From an uncultured bacterium (GTDB lineage Bacteria; Bacillota_I; Bacilli_A; RF39; UBA660), in assembly GCA_949296705.1 (NCBI GenBank), contig CASFOW010000005.1, forward strand, positions 1 through 46,073: a stretch of DNA of 46,073 bases. Reading direction: 5' to 3'. The notes beneath the pieces are model-generated. The model was not told where the DNA came from and did not search any database. It saw only the letters and a program-made list of their open reading frames with translations. Of the stretch, positions 22,544-31,324 are shown in pieces. Numbering within the stretch: the first letter of the stretch is position 1; each line of letters begins with the position of its first letter. The position numbers were made by a program, and so were the translations under genes.

Positions 22544-22932
22544 CTGATAAAGTAAGTATTCCAAGTGGAGAAACCGAACTTTACGGGAAAACAGTTAATG
22601 ACTTAGCTTCAAATTTAGAGGTTCAAAGCGATGGGAAAGTAATAGGTACACTTAATTATGTAACTGGGTACACTGGTTTTAATTCTACAGTTGTAGAAGA
22701 GCAATCAGGAAACTATTTCCCATTTAGTTTAGAAGTAACAGGTACTAATATGACATTTAAGAAAAATGGAGAAGTTTCAAAAGAAAATATTCCGTTTGAA
22801 AAAGAAAATGTTTTTAGAATCACCTCACAGACTGATAAATTTGAAGTTTTAGTAGATAACGAAAGTGTTATCACGTTTGATTTTTCAGAAACAGAATTAA
22901 AAACTGCTGCAAAATCAAGAAGTAGAAAATAG
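22534..22932 (+). CDS. Capsid C-terminal extension reached by -1 frameshift
   Basis: An open frame without its own start or ribosome binding site continues from the slippery heptamer A AAA AAG in the -1 frame for 132 codons (VSLTDKVSIPSGETELYGKT, GTLNYVTGYTGFNSTVVEEQ, SGNYFPFSLEV, EVLVDNESVITFDFS). This beta-rich domain resembles decoration or Ig-like domains appended to capsid proteins. The product would be a 409-aa minor capsid form. Reading it as a separate gene from ATG 22750 would lose half the domain. Confidence 0.82.
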   Translation, partial: VSLTDKVSIPSGETELYGKTVNDLASNLEVQSDGKVIGTLNYVTGYTGFNSTVVEEQSGNYFPFSLEVTGTNMTFKKNGEVSKENIPFEKENVFRITSQTDKFEVLVDNESVITFDFSETELKTAAKSRSRK

Positions 22933-22944
22933 AGGAGCGATGCT

Positions 22945-23310
22945 ATGGTTACAAAGGAAGAATACGAAGAATACTTTGGGCAATCTGCTCCTTCTAATTT
23001 TTCAAGATTAGAATTTATAAGTTTGAATACACTAAAATCTATAATTACTAAACCTGTTCCTAAAGAAAATTGCCCTTGTTATGAGGATTTTAAAAAAGCT
23101 ATTTTGGAACAGATTAATTTTTATGAATTTAATTCAGACTTAATTACCGATTCTTCTTCTGGTAGTTATACGTTAGGTAGCTATTCAGAGGGGGGAACGG
23201 ACAAAAATGAAACATCTAATAGCATGAGTAGAGTAAGCCCTGTAGCTTATGAAATTCTTTTAAATTGTGGACTTATTAATAGTTCGTTAGGAGGTTGTTG
23301 CTATGACTAA
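22945..23310 (+). CDS. Head-tail connector protein (gp6/gp15-like)
   Basis: A 121-aa helical protein of the adaptor type found right after capsid (MVTKEEYEEYFGQSAPSNFS; ILEQINFYEF in the middle), expected to form a ring under the portal. ATG start with GGAGCGATGCT. Cys-rich end (LGGCCYD). Confidence 0.75.
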   Translation: MVTKEEYEEYFGQSAPSNFSRLEFISLNTLKSIITKPVPKENCPCYEDFKKAILEQINFYEFNSDLITDSSSGSYTLGSYSEGGTDKNETSNSMSRVSPVAYEILLNCGLINSSLGGCCYD

Positions 23311-23461
23311 ATATAAATGTGGTGCCATTGTTAAAGAAGTACCAAAAGGTTCAGAAAAGTGGTATAAATTAGCTGGTTGGAAAAAGTTAGAAACTAAAAA
23401 GTCAGAAAACAAGGAAGAAAAAAATGATAAAACCAATTCCGAAAAGACTACTACCACATAA
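23303..23461 (+). CDS. Small Lys-rich protein (52 aa)
   Basis: MTKYKCGAIVKEVPKGSEKW with a Lys/Glu/Thr-rich tail. Starts after GGAGGTTGTTGCT and overlaps genes on both sides (8 bp upstream, 38 bp downstream). The N-terminal part recalls short phage proteins that accompany connectors; the role is unknown. Confidence 0.58.
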   Translation: MTKYKCGAIVKEVPKGSEKWYKLAGWKKLETKKSENKEEKNDKTNSEKTTTT

Positions 23462-23759
23462 TTGCACTTATAAAGAATATCTAGGCAATACTGGAGAAGG
23501 TGATGAGTGGGGGTTGGATTTGTCGCTTAATTTTGTTAAATTTGAAGAAAAAATGCAATTAAAAGTTACATCAAACGGTCGTGAAATCGTTGGTAATGCT
23601 CGTTTGTTCTACGATTTAACTAATTCTAGTGGTTTATCTGCTAAGCCAGTTCAAAATAGCAAGATTATCTTTAAAGGCAGGGAATACCGAGTAGTAGATA
23701 CTGATATTCTTTGCGGCGAAGAAGATAATCCTCATCATTACGAGGTAATGCTTAAGTGA
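23424..23759 (+). CDS. Head closure (stopper) protein / minor capsid protein
   Basis: A 111-aa beta-rich protein (MIKPIPKRLLPHNCTYKEYL; GREYRVVDTDILCGEEDNPH, ending HHYEVMLK), matching the putative minor capsid/SPP1 gp16-like stopper family at this position. It plugs the connector after packaging. Confidence 0.8.
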   Translation: MIKPIPKRLLPHNCTYKEYLGNTGEGDEWGLDLSLNFVKFEEKMQLKVTSNGREIVGNARLFYDLTNSSGLSAKPVQNSKIIFKGREYRVVDTDILCGEEDNPHHYEVMLK

Positions 23760-24106
23760 AAAAATTTAAAAATGCAGAAGATGCTTTTAAATGGGCTAAA
23801 GATGTTATTGAGAAAGGCTGTATAACAGCCGAAGAAGTAGTCGCCGAAGAAATTTATAAAGACTCAAATGAATTTACTTACCGTGAAAGCGGAGAGATGT
23901 ATAAATCAGGAGAAATGCACAGTAAATTTAAAGAGGGTATTATAACAGAGAGAACACCTTATGTTCGTAGAAGATACTATGAAGGTGGTAAAGCTGGAGC
24001 AGGAAATAGAAAAGCACAACCTAGATGGTTTGAAAAAACTGTTGCTAAAAACAAAGATAAATATTCTAAGCAAGCTCAAAAAGTAATCGATATGCAGAAA
24101 GGATAA
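23756..24106 (+). CDS. Minor capsid/tail completion protein (gp10-like)
   Basis: A 116-aa protein (FTYRESGEMYKSGEMHSKFK; TERTPYVRRRYYEGGKAGAG; PRWFEKTVAKN), typical of the minor capsid 2/HK97-gp10-like family. GTG start overlapping the previous stop (AAGTGA), with GAGGT upstream. Confidence 0.82.
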   Translation: MKKFKNAEDAFKWAKDVIEKGCITAEEVVAEEIYKDSNEFTYRESGEMYKSGEMHSKFKEGIITERTPYVRRRYYEGGKAGAGNRKAQPRWFEKTVAKNKDKYSKQAQKVIDMQKG

Positions 24107-24107
24107 T

Positions 24108-24494
24108 ATGAATACAGAAAGTTTAATTACATTGTTGAGAAATGAAATAGAAAAGACTGGTTATAAATGTTATTCTCCAGACTTACCTCAAGGAATTGAA
24201 AAAATAGTTGCTATTTCATTAGGAGAGGGCACAAATGAACGTTCTTTAAACAAAGATATTTTATATTCTAGAATACCTTTTTATTTGCTTATTAGAGGCA
24301 CTTCTAACGATACAGAAGCCAGAGGTATTGCTGATGCTATTTTTAAGCAATTGGACCATAAAACAGAATTAGAAACCGACAATTTAAGAGTGATTTTAAT
24401 AAGTTGCAATATGCCTAATTATGCTTTTAGAGATGAAAATCAAAGAATACACTACAATATCAATTGTAATGTTCAAGTTGAGTGGAAGGAGTGA
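24108..24494 (+). CDS. Tail terminator / minor capsid protein
   Basis: A 128-aa protein of the phage minor-capsid/tail terminator type that caps the tail tube (SLITLLRNEIEKTGYKCYSP; IPFYLLIRGTSNDTEARGIA; ending VQVEWKE). Its final codons contain AAGGAGTGA, which serves as the ribosome binding site for the tail tube gene. Confidence 0.8.
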   Translation: MNTESLITLLRNEIEKTGYKCYSPDLPQGIEKIVAISLGEGTNERSLNKDILYSRIPFYLLIRGTSNDTEARGIADAIFKQLDHKTELETDNLRVILISCNMPNYAFRDENQRIHYNINCNVQVEWKE

Positions 24495-24499
24495 TATTA

Positions 24500-24949
24500 A
24501 AGGCTCAATATGATAGTTCTGTAAAACAATTTATTGTTCAGTTTGATATTTCAGAGGACGAACCTGCTGATTATCAAGATTTAATTGCATTGACATTATC
24601 ATATGATCAAGGCGAAACCCTTGATACATGGCAAGATTTATATAATTTTTTATCTAATAATGTGAAAACTGGATTAGATCCTACTTGGTCTGTTTCAGTA
24701 AAATTAGATAAGTCAAGCCCTGTTTGTCAGTTTATTCTAGCGAAAGAATATGCAGTTGGTGCTGCTGCAACTGCTAAAACTAGAATAATTAATCTTTTAA
24801 AAGGAACAAGCGGTAAACAAATTGATTTCACAGCAACATTAAGTTCAATTACTTATGAAGCTACTGCTGAAGAAGTTTTGCAAGTGGATTTTGACCTTAA
24901 AGTTTATGATAATTCGACATTTAAAGAAACTGATTATACACCAGAATAA
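24500..24949 (+). CDS. Major tail tube protein, AAG start codon
   Basis: Tail tube subunit, 149 aa. AAGGAGTGAT (24486-24495) precedes AAG 24500, which opens AQYDSSVKQFIVQFDISEDE, PADYQDLIALTLSYDQGETL, as in related tail proteins. In-frame GTG codons at 24482 and 24491 lie in or before the ribosome binding site itself, so they are poor starts. A terminator follows at 24957-24987. Confidence 0.87.
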   Translation, partial: KAQYDSSVKQFIVQFDISEDEPADYQDLIALTLSYDQGETLDTWQDLYNFLSNNVKTGLDPTWSVSVKLDKSSPVCQFILAKEYAVGAAATAKTRIINLLKGTSGKQIDFTATLSSITYEATAEEVLQVDFDLKVYDNSTFKETDYTPE

Positions 24950-24956
24950 AGTTAAT

Positions 24957-24987
24957 AGGGTAGGCATCTAGTCTACCCTTTATTTTT
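24957..24987 (+). terminator. Terminator after the tail tube gene
   Basis: AGGGTAG (24957-24963) pairs with CTACCCT (24973-24979) around a 9-nt loop, followed by a T-rich run. Placed after the most abundant tail product, it may lower expression of downstream tail genes. Confidence 0.85.
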
Positions 24988-24999
24988 TTAGGAGGAAAA

Positions 25000-25431
25000 A
25001 TGATTAAATTAACAAGAAAACAATATGAAATTGAAGAGCCTATTCAAGTTCAGGATGAGAATGGCAACATGTTGGTAGATTATACCGTTAGAATTACACC
25101 GGAAGAAAAATTAAAAATCAAGAATATTATTTTTGACGAACAAGATGTAAAAGATGGTAGACTTTTGTCTAAATTAGAAAAAGAAGACAAAACAGATGAG
25201 TACGAAGAACTAGAAAGTAAAGTGTTAGAAAGAGCAAAGGCAAGACAAGAAGAATTTGAAAAAATTGTATTTAAAGAAGAAAGAGAAAACATTAAACAAA
25301 AAGTAGGAGAATCAATATACTTAGATCTAGTTGATATGATGTTTGATTTTTTCGCCAATGCCTTTGTAGAAAAGAGAATATCACAAATGAATACTTTAAC
25401 TACAAACCTTCGCAAGATTACAAACAAATAA
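25000..25431 (+). CDS. Tail assembly chaperone, short form (gpG-like)
   Basis: A 143-aa chaperone for the tape measure protein (MIKLTRKQYEIEEPIQVQDE; helical acidic body), with ribosome binding site GGAGG. At T TTT TTC (25347-25353, within MFDFFAN) a -1 shift would fuse it to the next frame, giving the gpGT-like form. Synteny between tail tube and tape measure fits. Confidence 0.8.
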   Translation: MIKLTRKQYEIEEPIQVQDENGNMLVDYTVRITPEEKLKIKNIIFDEQDVKDGRLLSKLEKEDKTDEYEELESKVLERAKARQEEFEKIVFKEERENIKQKVGESIYLDLVDMMFDFFANAFVEKRISQMNTLTTNLRKITNK

Positions 25432-25979
25432 ATTTACTAAAAATAGATGATAAAAGTTACTATTTAAATATAACTTTCAAAACGGTGCTTAAAATTTTTG
25501 AACTTATGAAAGTTGGTACGGCAGAAGATGTTCAAGAGTCTTGTAAACTTTTGGGAATAAAAAATTTGACAGATAATGATGCTCAGTTAATTTTAGACGA
25601 AGTTACAAAGTATGTGTTTGATACCAGAAATAATAAATCAGGAAAGAAAACATTTGATTTAAATTTAGATTATAAATATTATTTTGTAGACTTTTTAAGA
25701 CTGGGAATAAATCTTAATAAAGATGATATATCTTGGTGGGAATTTGACGCAATTTTAGAGGGAATATTTTTAGACGAAAATTCAACTTTATCTAAAATGA
25801 TGAGTTATAGACTATATGAAAAACCACCAAAGAATCCTAAGCAACAAGAAGCAGAAGAACATAGGTTTAGAATGAAGATGAAGATGAAATATGCTTTACC
25901 AATTGAAGAAACTTCAAACGAAGCATTAGGAAAGTTGTGGACTTATTTAGAAAAGAAAGCAGGTGAAAATAAAGAATGA
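25353..25979 (+). CDS. Tail assembly chaperone T-part, reached by -1 frameshift
   Basis: The -1 frame is open across the end of the G gene and continues YFNYKPSQDYKQINLLKIDD, then TVLKIFELMKVGTAEDVQES to residue 208 of this part. There is no convincing start; GTG 25485 has no ribosome binding site and would cut a clearly coding stretch. The fused product would be about 326 aa. C-terminus: KMKYALPIEETSNEALGKLW. Confidence 0.78.
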   Translation, partial: RQCLCRKENITNEYFNYKPSQDYKQINLLKIDDKSYYLNITFKTVLKIFELMKVGTAEDVQESCKLLGIKNLTDNDAQLILDEVTKYVFDTRNNKSGKKTFDLNLDYKYYFVDFLRLGINLNKDDISWWEFDAILEGIFLDENSTLSKMMSYRLYEKPPKNPKQQEAEEHRFRMKMKMKYALPIEETSNEALGKLWTYLEKKAGENKE

Positions 25980-27939
25980 ACGGTTAAAATTTGATATTCA
26001 ATTATTTGCCGATGGAGAAATTTCTTATAAAGTAACGCTTGATAGTAATGGTGCTATTAAGAGTCTTGAAAAAGTAGAAGATAAAGCCAACAAATTATCA
26101 AGCAAATTTACTTCTTTTGGAACTAAAATGACTGTTGGAGTTACTGCCCCTCTCACGGCATTGGCTACTGCAGGCGTAAAATATAATGCTACTATGGAGT
26201 CCTATTTAGCCAATTTAACTACTTTGTTAGGTGGAAATGAGCAAGAAGCACAGAAACTGTTAGATACATTAAAAGAAATGGCAAATACTACTCCTTATGA
26301 AGCGACTGATTTAGTTAAAGCCACTCAAAAGATGATGGCTTTTGGAATAAGCGCTGATGACAGTTTGAAATACCTTAATATGCTTGGAGATGTTGCTATG
26401 GGTGATGCTAATAAGATGGATAGTTTGACGTTAGCATTTTCTCAAATCAGTGCAAGTGGTAGAGCAAGTATGGAAGATATTAACCAAATGATTGATCAAG
26501 GATTCAACCCTTTAACTATAATCGCTCAAAAGACTGGTGAGAGTATGGGCGATTTGAGGGATAGAGTGTCTGCCGGTCAAGTATCTTTTGAGGAAATTGC
26601 CGGTGCTTTTGAGACGGCAACAAGTGAAGGTGGAACATTCTATCAATCAATGGATAAAGCTTCGCAAACTACAGAAGGAAAGATATCATCTTTAAAAGAC
26701 GCATTTGGCAGTGCTTTAGGTAGTATGACAGAAGCATTGTTGCCTTTTGTTACTGATGCAGTAGAGGGTCTTACTAAGGTAGCAAACTGGTTCTCTAGTC
26801 TTGATTCTAGTGGAAAGAAGGTAGTGTTAATATTATCTGGTATTGCAATGGCTATTGGCCCTGTAACAACAGCAATTGGGGGATTAATAAAAATCGGAGA
26901 CGGAATTTCTAATATTGGGAAACACATTACATCGCTAAAAAATGGTTTTTCAAAATTTACCGGGATTGTAAGTAAAGGTACCACTGGTTTAACATCTTTC
27001 GCGAAAACAGTCGGTAAAGCAGCTATAAATTTTGGAAAGTTAGCTGTACAAGCAGCACTAGCGACTGCTAAATTCATTGCTCAAAAAGCAGCAATGCTAG
27101 CTAGTACGATAGCAATAAATGCAATGGCGGCCGCTCAATCAGCACTTAACTTAATAATGTCTATGAATCCAATAACGCTTATAATTATTGCCATTGTTGC
27201 TTTAATTGCAATTATAGTTACCTTGTGGAACAAATGCGAATGGTTTAGAGAAGGGGTAATGACTGTTATAAATGCTATCTGGGGAGCTATACAGTCAGTA
27301 GGCTCTTTTATTATGGGAGTATTTCAGAATGTGTTTAACTTTGTTTCGGGAATATTTACAAGTTTATGGAATGTGATTCAAACCGTAGTTAATACAATAG
27401 TATCTATCTTCTCAACTGCGTGGAACACTATTAAGGATGTCGCTACTACGGTTTGGAACGGCATTTTAGGCTTGTTTAGTGCCGGAGGTAAAATTTTCTC
27501 TGGTGTAGTAGAAGGTATCGCGGGAGTATTTAAAACAATAGTCAATGCTATCATAAAAGGTATCAATAAAGTGATAAGGATTCCGTTTGATACTATCAAT
27601 GGTATTTTGAATTTTATTAGAAACGTTAATATTTTAGGCTTCTCGCCTTTTTTAGGATTATGGGGGCAAAATCCATTACCTGTTCCACAAATACCAACAT
27701 TAAATGTAGGAACTAACTATATTGCCCGCGAAGGACTTGCTTATTTACACGAAGGAGAGGCGGTAGTACCTAAAAAATATAACCCTGCTATTGGTGGCTA
27801 TGGTAATTACAATCAACCTATTTACGTTAATGTAGTTGCTGATATGGACGTTAATAAATTCGGGAAAGCTTTTGTAAGAGATATAAAAACATTTAGTGGT
27901 GGTACTAAAAATTCTTATAATTACGGTGGTGGTAGATAA
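25972..27939 (+). CDS. Tail tape measure protein, probable AAG start
   Basis: Tail length determinant, 655 aa. N-terminal tape-measure domain (GVKYNATMESYLANLTTLLG; PYEATDLVKATQKMMAFGIS; MIDQGFNPLTIIAQKTGESM), hydrophobic stretches at about 280-310 and 375-470, and a C-terminal region with GLAYLHEGEAVVPKKY. AGGTGA (25961-25966) is followed 5 nt later by AAG 25972, the same spacing as for portal, giving NERLKFDIQLFADGE as the N-terminus. GTG 25963 in frame lies inside that ribosome binding site and is less likely. Confidence 0.87.
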   Translation, partial: KNERLKFDIQLFADGEISYKVTLDSNGAIKSLEKVEDKANKLSSKFTSFGTKMTVGVTAPLTALATAGVKYNATMESYLANLTTLLGGNEQEAQKLLDTLKEMANTTPYEATDLVKATQKMMAFGISADDSLKYLNMLGDVAMGDANKMDSLTLAFSQISASGRASMEDINQMIDQGFNPLTIIAQKTGESMGDLRDRVSAGQVSFEEIAGAFETATSEGGTFYQSMDKASQTTEGKISSLKDAFGSALGSMTEALLPFVTDAVEGLTKVANWFSSLDSSGKKVVLILSGIAMAIGPVTTAIGGLIKIGDGISNIGKHITSLKNGFSKFTGIVSKGTTGLTSFAKTVGKAAINFGKLAVQAALATAKFIAQKAAMLASTIAINAMAAAQSALNLIMSMNPITLIIIAIVALIAIIVTLWNKCEWFREGVMTVINAIWGAIQSVGSFIMGVFQNVFNFVSGIFTSLWNVIQTVVNTIVSIFSTAWNTIKDVATTVWNGILGLFSAGGKIFSGVVEGIAGVFKTIVNAIIKGINKVIRIPFDTINGILNFIRNVNILGFSPFLGLWGQNPLPVPQIPTLNVGTNYIAREGLAYLHEGEAVVPKKYNPAIGGYGNYNQPIYVNVVADMDVNKFGKAFVRDIKTFSGGTKNSYNYGGGR

Positions 27940-29414
27940 TGTTTCAGGTGTTTATTGCTGATGAAGAAGTGGTATTTGAAGCTAATTTTTCGCTGAAAGA
28001 AGAATTTATGAATCCGTCATCAATTGAACTTTATAAGGTTTATCCTAAAAGTTGGAAAGGTACTAATAAATTATTGAAAAGTTATTATTTTCCATCAGAT
28101 TATTCAAGATGTAAAATTTTAAGAGATGGAGAATTGTATTTTACGGGTATTGTAAAAAATACTGCAGATATGGAGTTGAACCCATTTAAGCCTCACTACT
28201 GCAGTGTACAAATACTTGATCCTAGTACTTTGTTGAGTGAAGGAACTACTCTTGATTATGTAATTACAGGGAAGACAATTAGTCAAGCAATAAATCAAGT
28301 GATTGATAGCATTTCAGATTACGGATTTGTCGCCGGTAATATTACAATCCCAGCTGAGAAAGATACATTGATTGGTGCATATTCTACTGTAGATAAAGCA
28401 CCTTTTGATGTCTTTCAATATTTATCGCTAATAAGCGGCACTCGTTGGGGTACTCATATGATAGACGAAAATACAACAGCGATTGATTTTTTTAGTCCTG
28501 ATCTATTAGATAATTTGGGCACTATCTCAATTAACGAAAAGTATTGCAATCAGAACCATATAGAAGATATCTTATACGATTATTCAACTACTGATTATCG
28601 TAATAAGCAGATAATAACATCAGATAGTGTTTATGCAGAAATAAATCAAATTGAGACAGTTTATTCAGATGGTTATAATAAGGATTTTTCAACTGAACAA
28701 GCGATTGGTAATATTATAAGTATTTCCGTTGATGGTGAGAATAAGACTTTTGTTACTGAGGCTCAAAAAAACGCCGGTTATACAGCGGACTTTTATTATA
28801 CACCGTCAGAATCTGGATTCAGTGCTTCAGATATCTATTCAAATAGTACAGAGATAATAATTGAATACGTGCCGATGGTTAGAGGTAGAGAAGTATCTAT
28901 AAATTCAACTGAGATTGAACGTATATCAACTAATTTAGATCGTAATGGTGAAATAGCCAGATATGAAAACCGAAGTGATATAACGAGTTCGGACGAGTTA
29001 CAAGCGGTTGGAAGAACATATATTAAGTACAAAGGAATGCCCGAAATTAATTTGACAATTAAGTCTACAAATAATTTTCTACAGTTAGGTGGTAAATACG
29101 TATTGGAATCGCCACTGCAAGATATAAATGGTAGTTATCTTGTTAAAACCAAGACTACGGATATTATTCAAAGTGGGAATTTTCAACATATACACTATAC
29201 CTATGAATTAACCAATTCTTTTGATACTGAGAACGAACTAAATTATTTTGATAACCAACGCTCAAAAAATAGTGGCAATATTTCTGATGGTGAATACGTT
29301 GAAAGGAATGTTGACATTAATTCTAATTGCAACGTAATATTTGAGAATTTAGTAATTCAAGAAATCACTTCAAGCTCTGTTCTTGATTGTATGCTTGACA
29401 GTCCACTGGCTTAG
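27939..29414 (+). CDS. Tail protein, hub/Gp37-like
   Basis: A 491-aa structural protein right after the tape measure (MFQVFIADEEVVFEANFSLK; ELYFTGIVKNTADMELNPFK; KAPFDVFQYLSLISGTRWGT), resembling siphovirus tail hub/Gp37-like proteins. ATG overlapping the previous stop (TAATG). The C-terminal 60 residues are Asn/Ser-rich. Confidence 0.75.
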   Translation: MFQVFIADEEVVFEANFSLKEEFMNPSSIELYKVYPKSWKGTNKLLKSYYFPSDYSRCKILRDGELYFTGIVKNTADMELNPFKPHYCSVQILDPSTLLSEGTTLDYVITGKTISQAINQVIDSISDYGFVAGNITIPAEKDTLIGAYSTVDKAPFDVFQYLSLISGTRWGTHMIDENTTAIDFFSPDLLDNLGTISINEKYCNQNHIEDILYDYSTTDYRNKQIITSDSVYAEINQIETVYSDGYNKDFSTEQAIGNIISISVDGENKTFVTEAQKNAGYTADFYYTPSESGFSASDIYSNSTEIIIEYVPMVRGREVSINSTEIERISTNLDRNGEIARYENRSDITSSDELQAVGRTYIKYKGMPEINLTIKSTNNFLQLGGKYVLESPLQDINGSYLVKTKTTDIIQSGNFQHIHYTYELTNSFDTENELNYFDNQRSKNSGNISDGEYVERNVDINSNCNVIFENLVIQEITSSSVLDCMLDSPLA

Positions 29415-29425
29415 GAGGAATATTT

Positions 29426-31309
29426 ATGACAGACGAGTATAAAAAAAACGTACTAGATTGGCTTACACATAATTATGTAATGGAAAGTGGGGATGATACT
29501 CCACAATTTTCTGATACAATAACGGTTCAGAATAACATTCATGATTTTATTTATCAATATACGGAACCAGCCAGTCCATCATATAAGAAATATATTCAGA
29601 TTGAAGGTTTTGATACGTATGCATTAATTGGATGGTATGATGCAGAAAAATATTTTATTGTAATTTTGGATAGAAATTTGATTCCAATTCAATTTATCGA
29701 TTCATACTCAAGTGGTGTTAAGTTTCAAAAAATAGTAGATATAAATTATGATAGTGAAAATAATTTTTTTCTATTAGAATATGTAGAAGAAGATTCTGAA
29801 GATAGACTTAGATTTGTTATGTTAAATAATATTTTTACTTTAAATAAAGATAGCAAATACGAAGTTGATATTGTAAAATCTTATACAATTCCAAATGATT
29901 TATTGTTATCTGGCGAAATTCAATCATCAAATGGCTTTGGTATTTATAAAAGCCCAGGGCAGAGCAGATATTTGATGTTTTTAGAATATTTAAACGCACC
30001 ACTTGTAGTTGATTTGACGATCAATGTTGGAAGTAATAATGAATGGAAGGTTTATCGTGCACCGCGTGGAATGTATAGTAGCTTCATGGAAGGGTGTGCT
30101 TATTATGATTTTGGAGAGTCACTAACAATCATAATACCGTTTATTGATGATTCTGACTTTTTATACAAAGAATTTGTTTATCAGAATGAATCTTTAGTAA
30201 TTGATGAATCTAAAACTGTTGCACTTCCTAAAGATGCTGATCAAAATTATGTTTATGGTGGTAATGCTGTAAAAATAAATGCTATATCTTCGTATGTTGC
30301 ATATAGAGCTAAAAATATAACGCAAAATACGAACGAAAAAAACTACGTTATAAAAATAACGAACAATCAATTTGTTATTTTAGATGAAATGTCATCCGAT
30401 ATAGAAGATTGGACAGCAAATTTAATATATAACTATTTCTATCGTTATCAAAACCAATTTTTTTTAAGAATCAAAATATGCAGTGATGATACAGAAGATG
30501 ATATTTATTACGTTTGTTTACTTGATGACGATAAATTTTATAAAAGTCCTATAGGACCATTACCAGAACCAATATGGAATGCTCCATTTTTTGTCACAAA
30601 TGCTTATAAAATGTATTCTTTTTATGTACAAATAGATAATGTATTGTACAGTAAAAATCTTATTTATAGTTCTAATGATTATAATGGGAAACCATACAAT
30701 CAGTTAAATTCTATGATACCAAATAGTGCTAATTTGTATGATAGCTCTGGAAAATTGTTGCTTTCTAGAAATCTTTATAACTTAAGTATTTATGATAATA
30801 CCACAATTGCAACACTACAAATTCCAAATAATATATTAAATATGGATCAAATTGCAAACGAACAATTAGTAGGACAAACGAATCAAACATTAGTTGATTC
30901 TAATAAGACCATTTCAAAAAATGTATACGAAGAGTTATTTTTAAATTTCAATAATCAAATAAATGTAATCGATAACAATAATCAAAGTAGAATAATTAAT
31001 CAACTTGCTGCTAATCGTCTTAATAGTTCAATTAGTTGTGAAAAGGATTATGACGATGCTTCTATTTATTATGCTGTAGTTAATTATTCTGATGGTACAT
31101 CTTCAAATGTTGAACTGGGTATTGGCCAGTATGATACAACTGGATTTATCTATACATTTAATTTTGCGATAGCAGTACCTATAGATAAAGATGTCATTTC
31201 TATTAACCTTTCTAGTAAAGATTTGCGAACGGTTTATCAAACAATTTCAAATCTTAATTTAGAAAGAGGGAAAATGTATTCGATTAAGCAAAATGTGAGA
31301 ATAGAATAG
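29426..31309 (+). CDS. Tail-tip or receptor-binding protein, unassigned
   Basis: A 627-aa, Tyr/Asn/Asp-rich, predicted beta-rich protein with ATG after TAGGAGG. The repeated blade-like segments (YALIGWYDAEKYFIVILDRN; YLMFLEYLNAPLVVDLTINV) could form a propeller. Its position between hub and collar-fibre genes suggests a tail-tip or receptor-binding role. No family is recognised with confidence. Confidence 0.6.
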   Translation: MTDEYKKNVLDWLTHNYVMESGDDTPQFSDTITVQNNIHDFIYQYTEPASPSYKKYIQIEGFDTYALIGWYDAEKYFIVILDRNLIPIQFIDSYSSGVKFQKIVDINYDSENNFFLLEYVEEDSEDRLRFVMLNNIFTLNKDSKYEVDIVKSYTIPNDLLLSGEIQSSNGFGIYKSPGQSRYLMFLEYLNAPLVVDLTINVGSNNEWKVYRAPRGMYSSFMEGCAYYDFGESLTIIIPFIDDSDFLYKEFVYQNESLVIDESKTVALPKDADQNYVYGGNAVKINAISSYVAYRAKNITQNTNEKNYVIKITNNQFVILDEMSSDIEDWTANLIYNYFYRYQNQFFLRIKICSDDTEDDIYYVCLLDDDKFYKSPIGPLPEPIWNAPFFVTNAYKMYSFYVQIDNVLYSKNLIYSSNDYNGKPYNQLNSMIPNSANLYDSSGKLLLSRNLYNLSIYDNTTIATLQIPNNILNMDQIANEQLVGQTNQTLVDSNKTISKNVYEELFLNFNNQINVIDNNNQSRIINQLAANRLNSSISCEKDYDDASIYYAVVNYSDGTSSNVELGIGQYDTTGFIYTFNFAIAVPIDKDVISINLSSKDLRTVYQTISNLNLERGKMYSIKQNVRIE

Positions 31310-31324
31310 AAAGGATGATGTTAA

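Noticed and set aside
24482-24949. Tail tube starting at GTG 24482
   Set aside because: That GTG lies before the ribosome binding site AAGGAGTGAT; the site points to AAG 24500.
25485-25979. Second chaperone frame as a separate gene from GTG 25485
   Set aside because: It has no ribosome binding site, and the coding signal extends far upstream into the overlap with gene G.
26643-27077. Leftward 144-aa ORF within the tape measure gene
   Set aside because: It is an antisense shadow of a well-supported gene, with no ribosome binding site.
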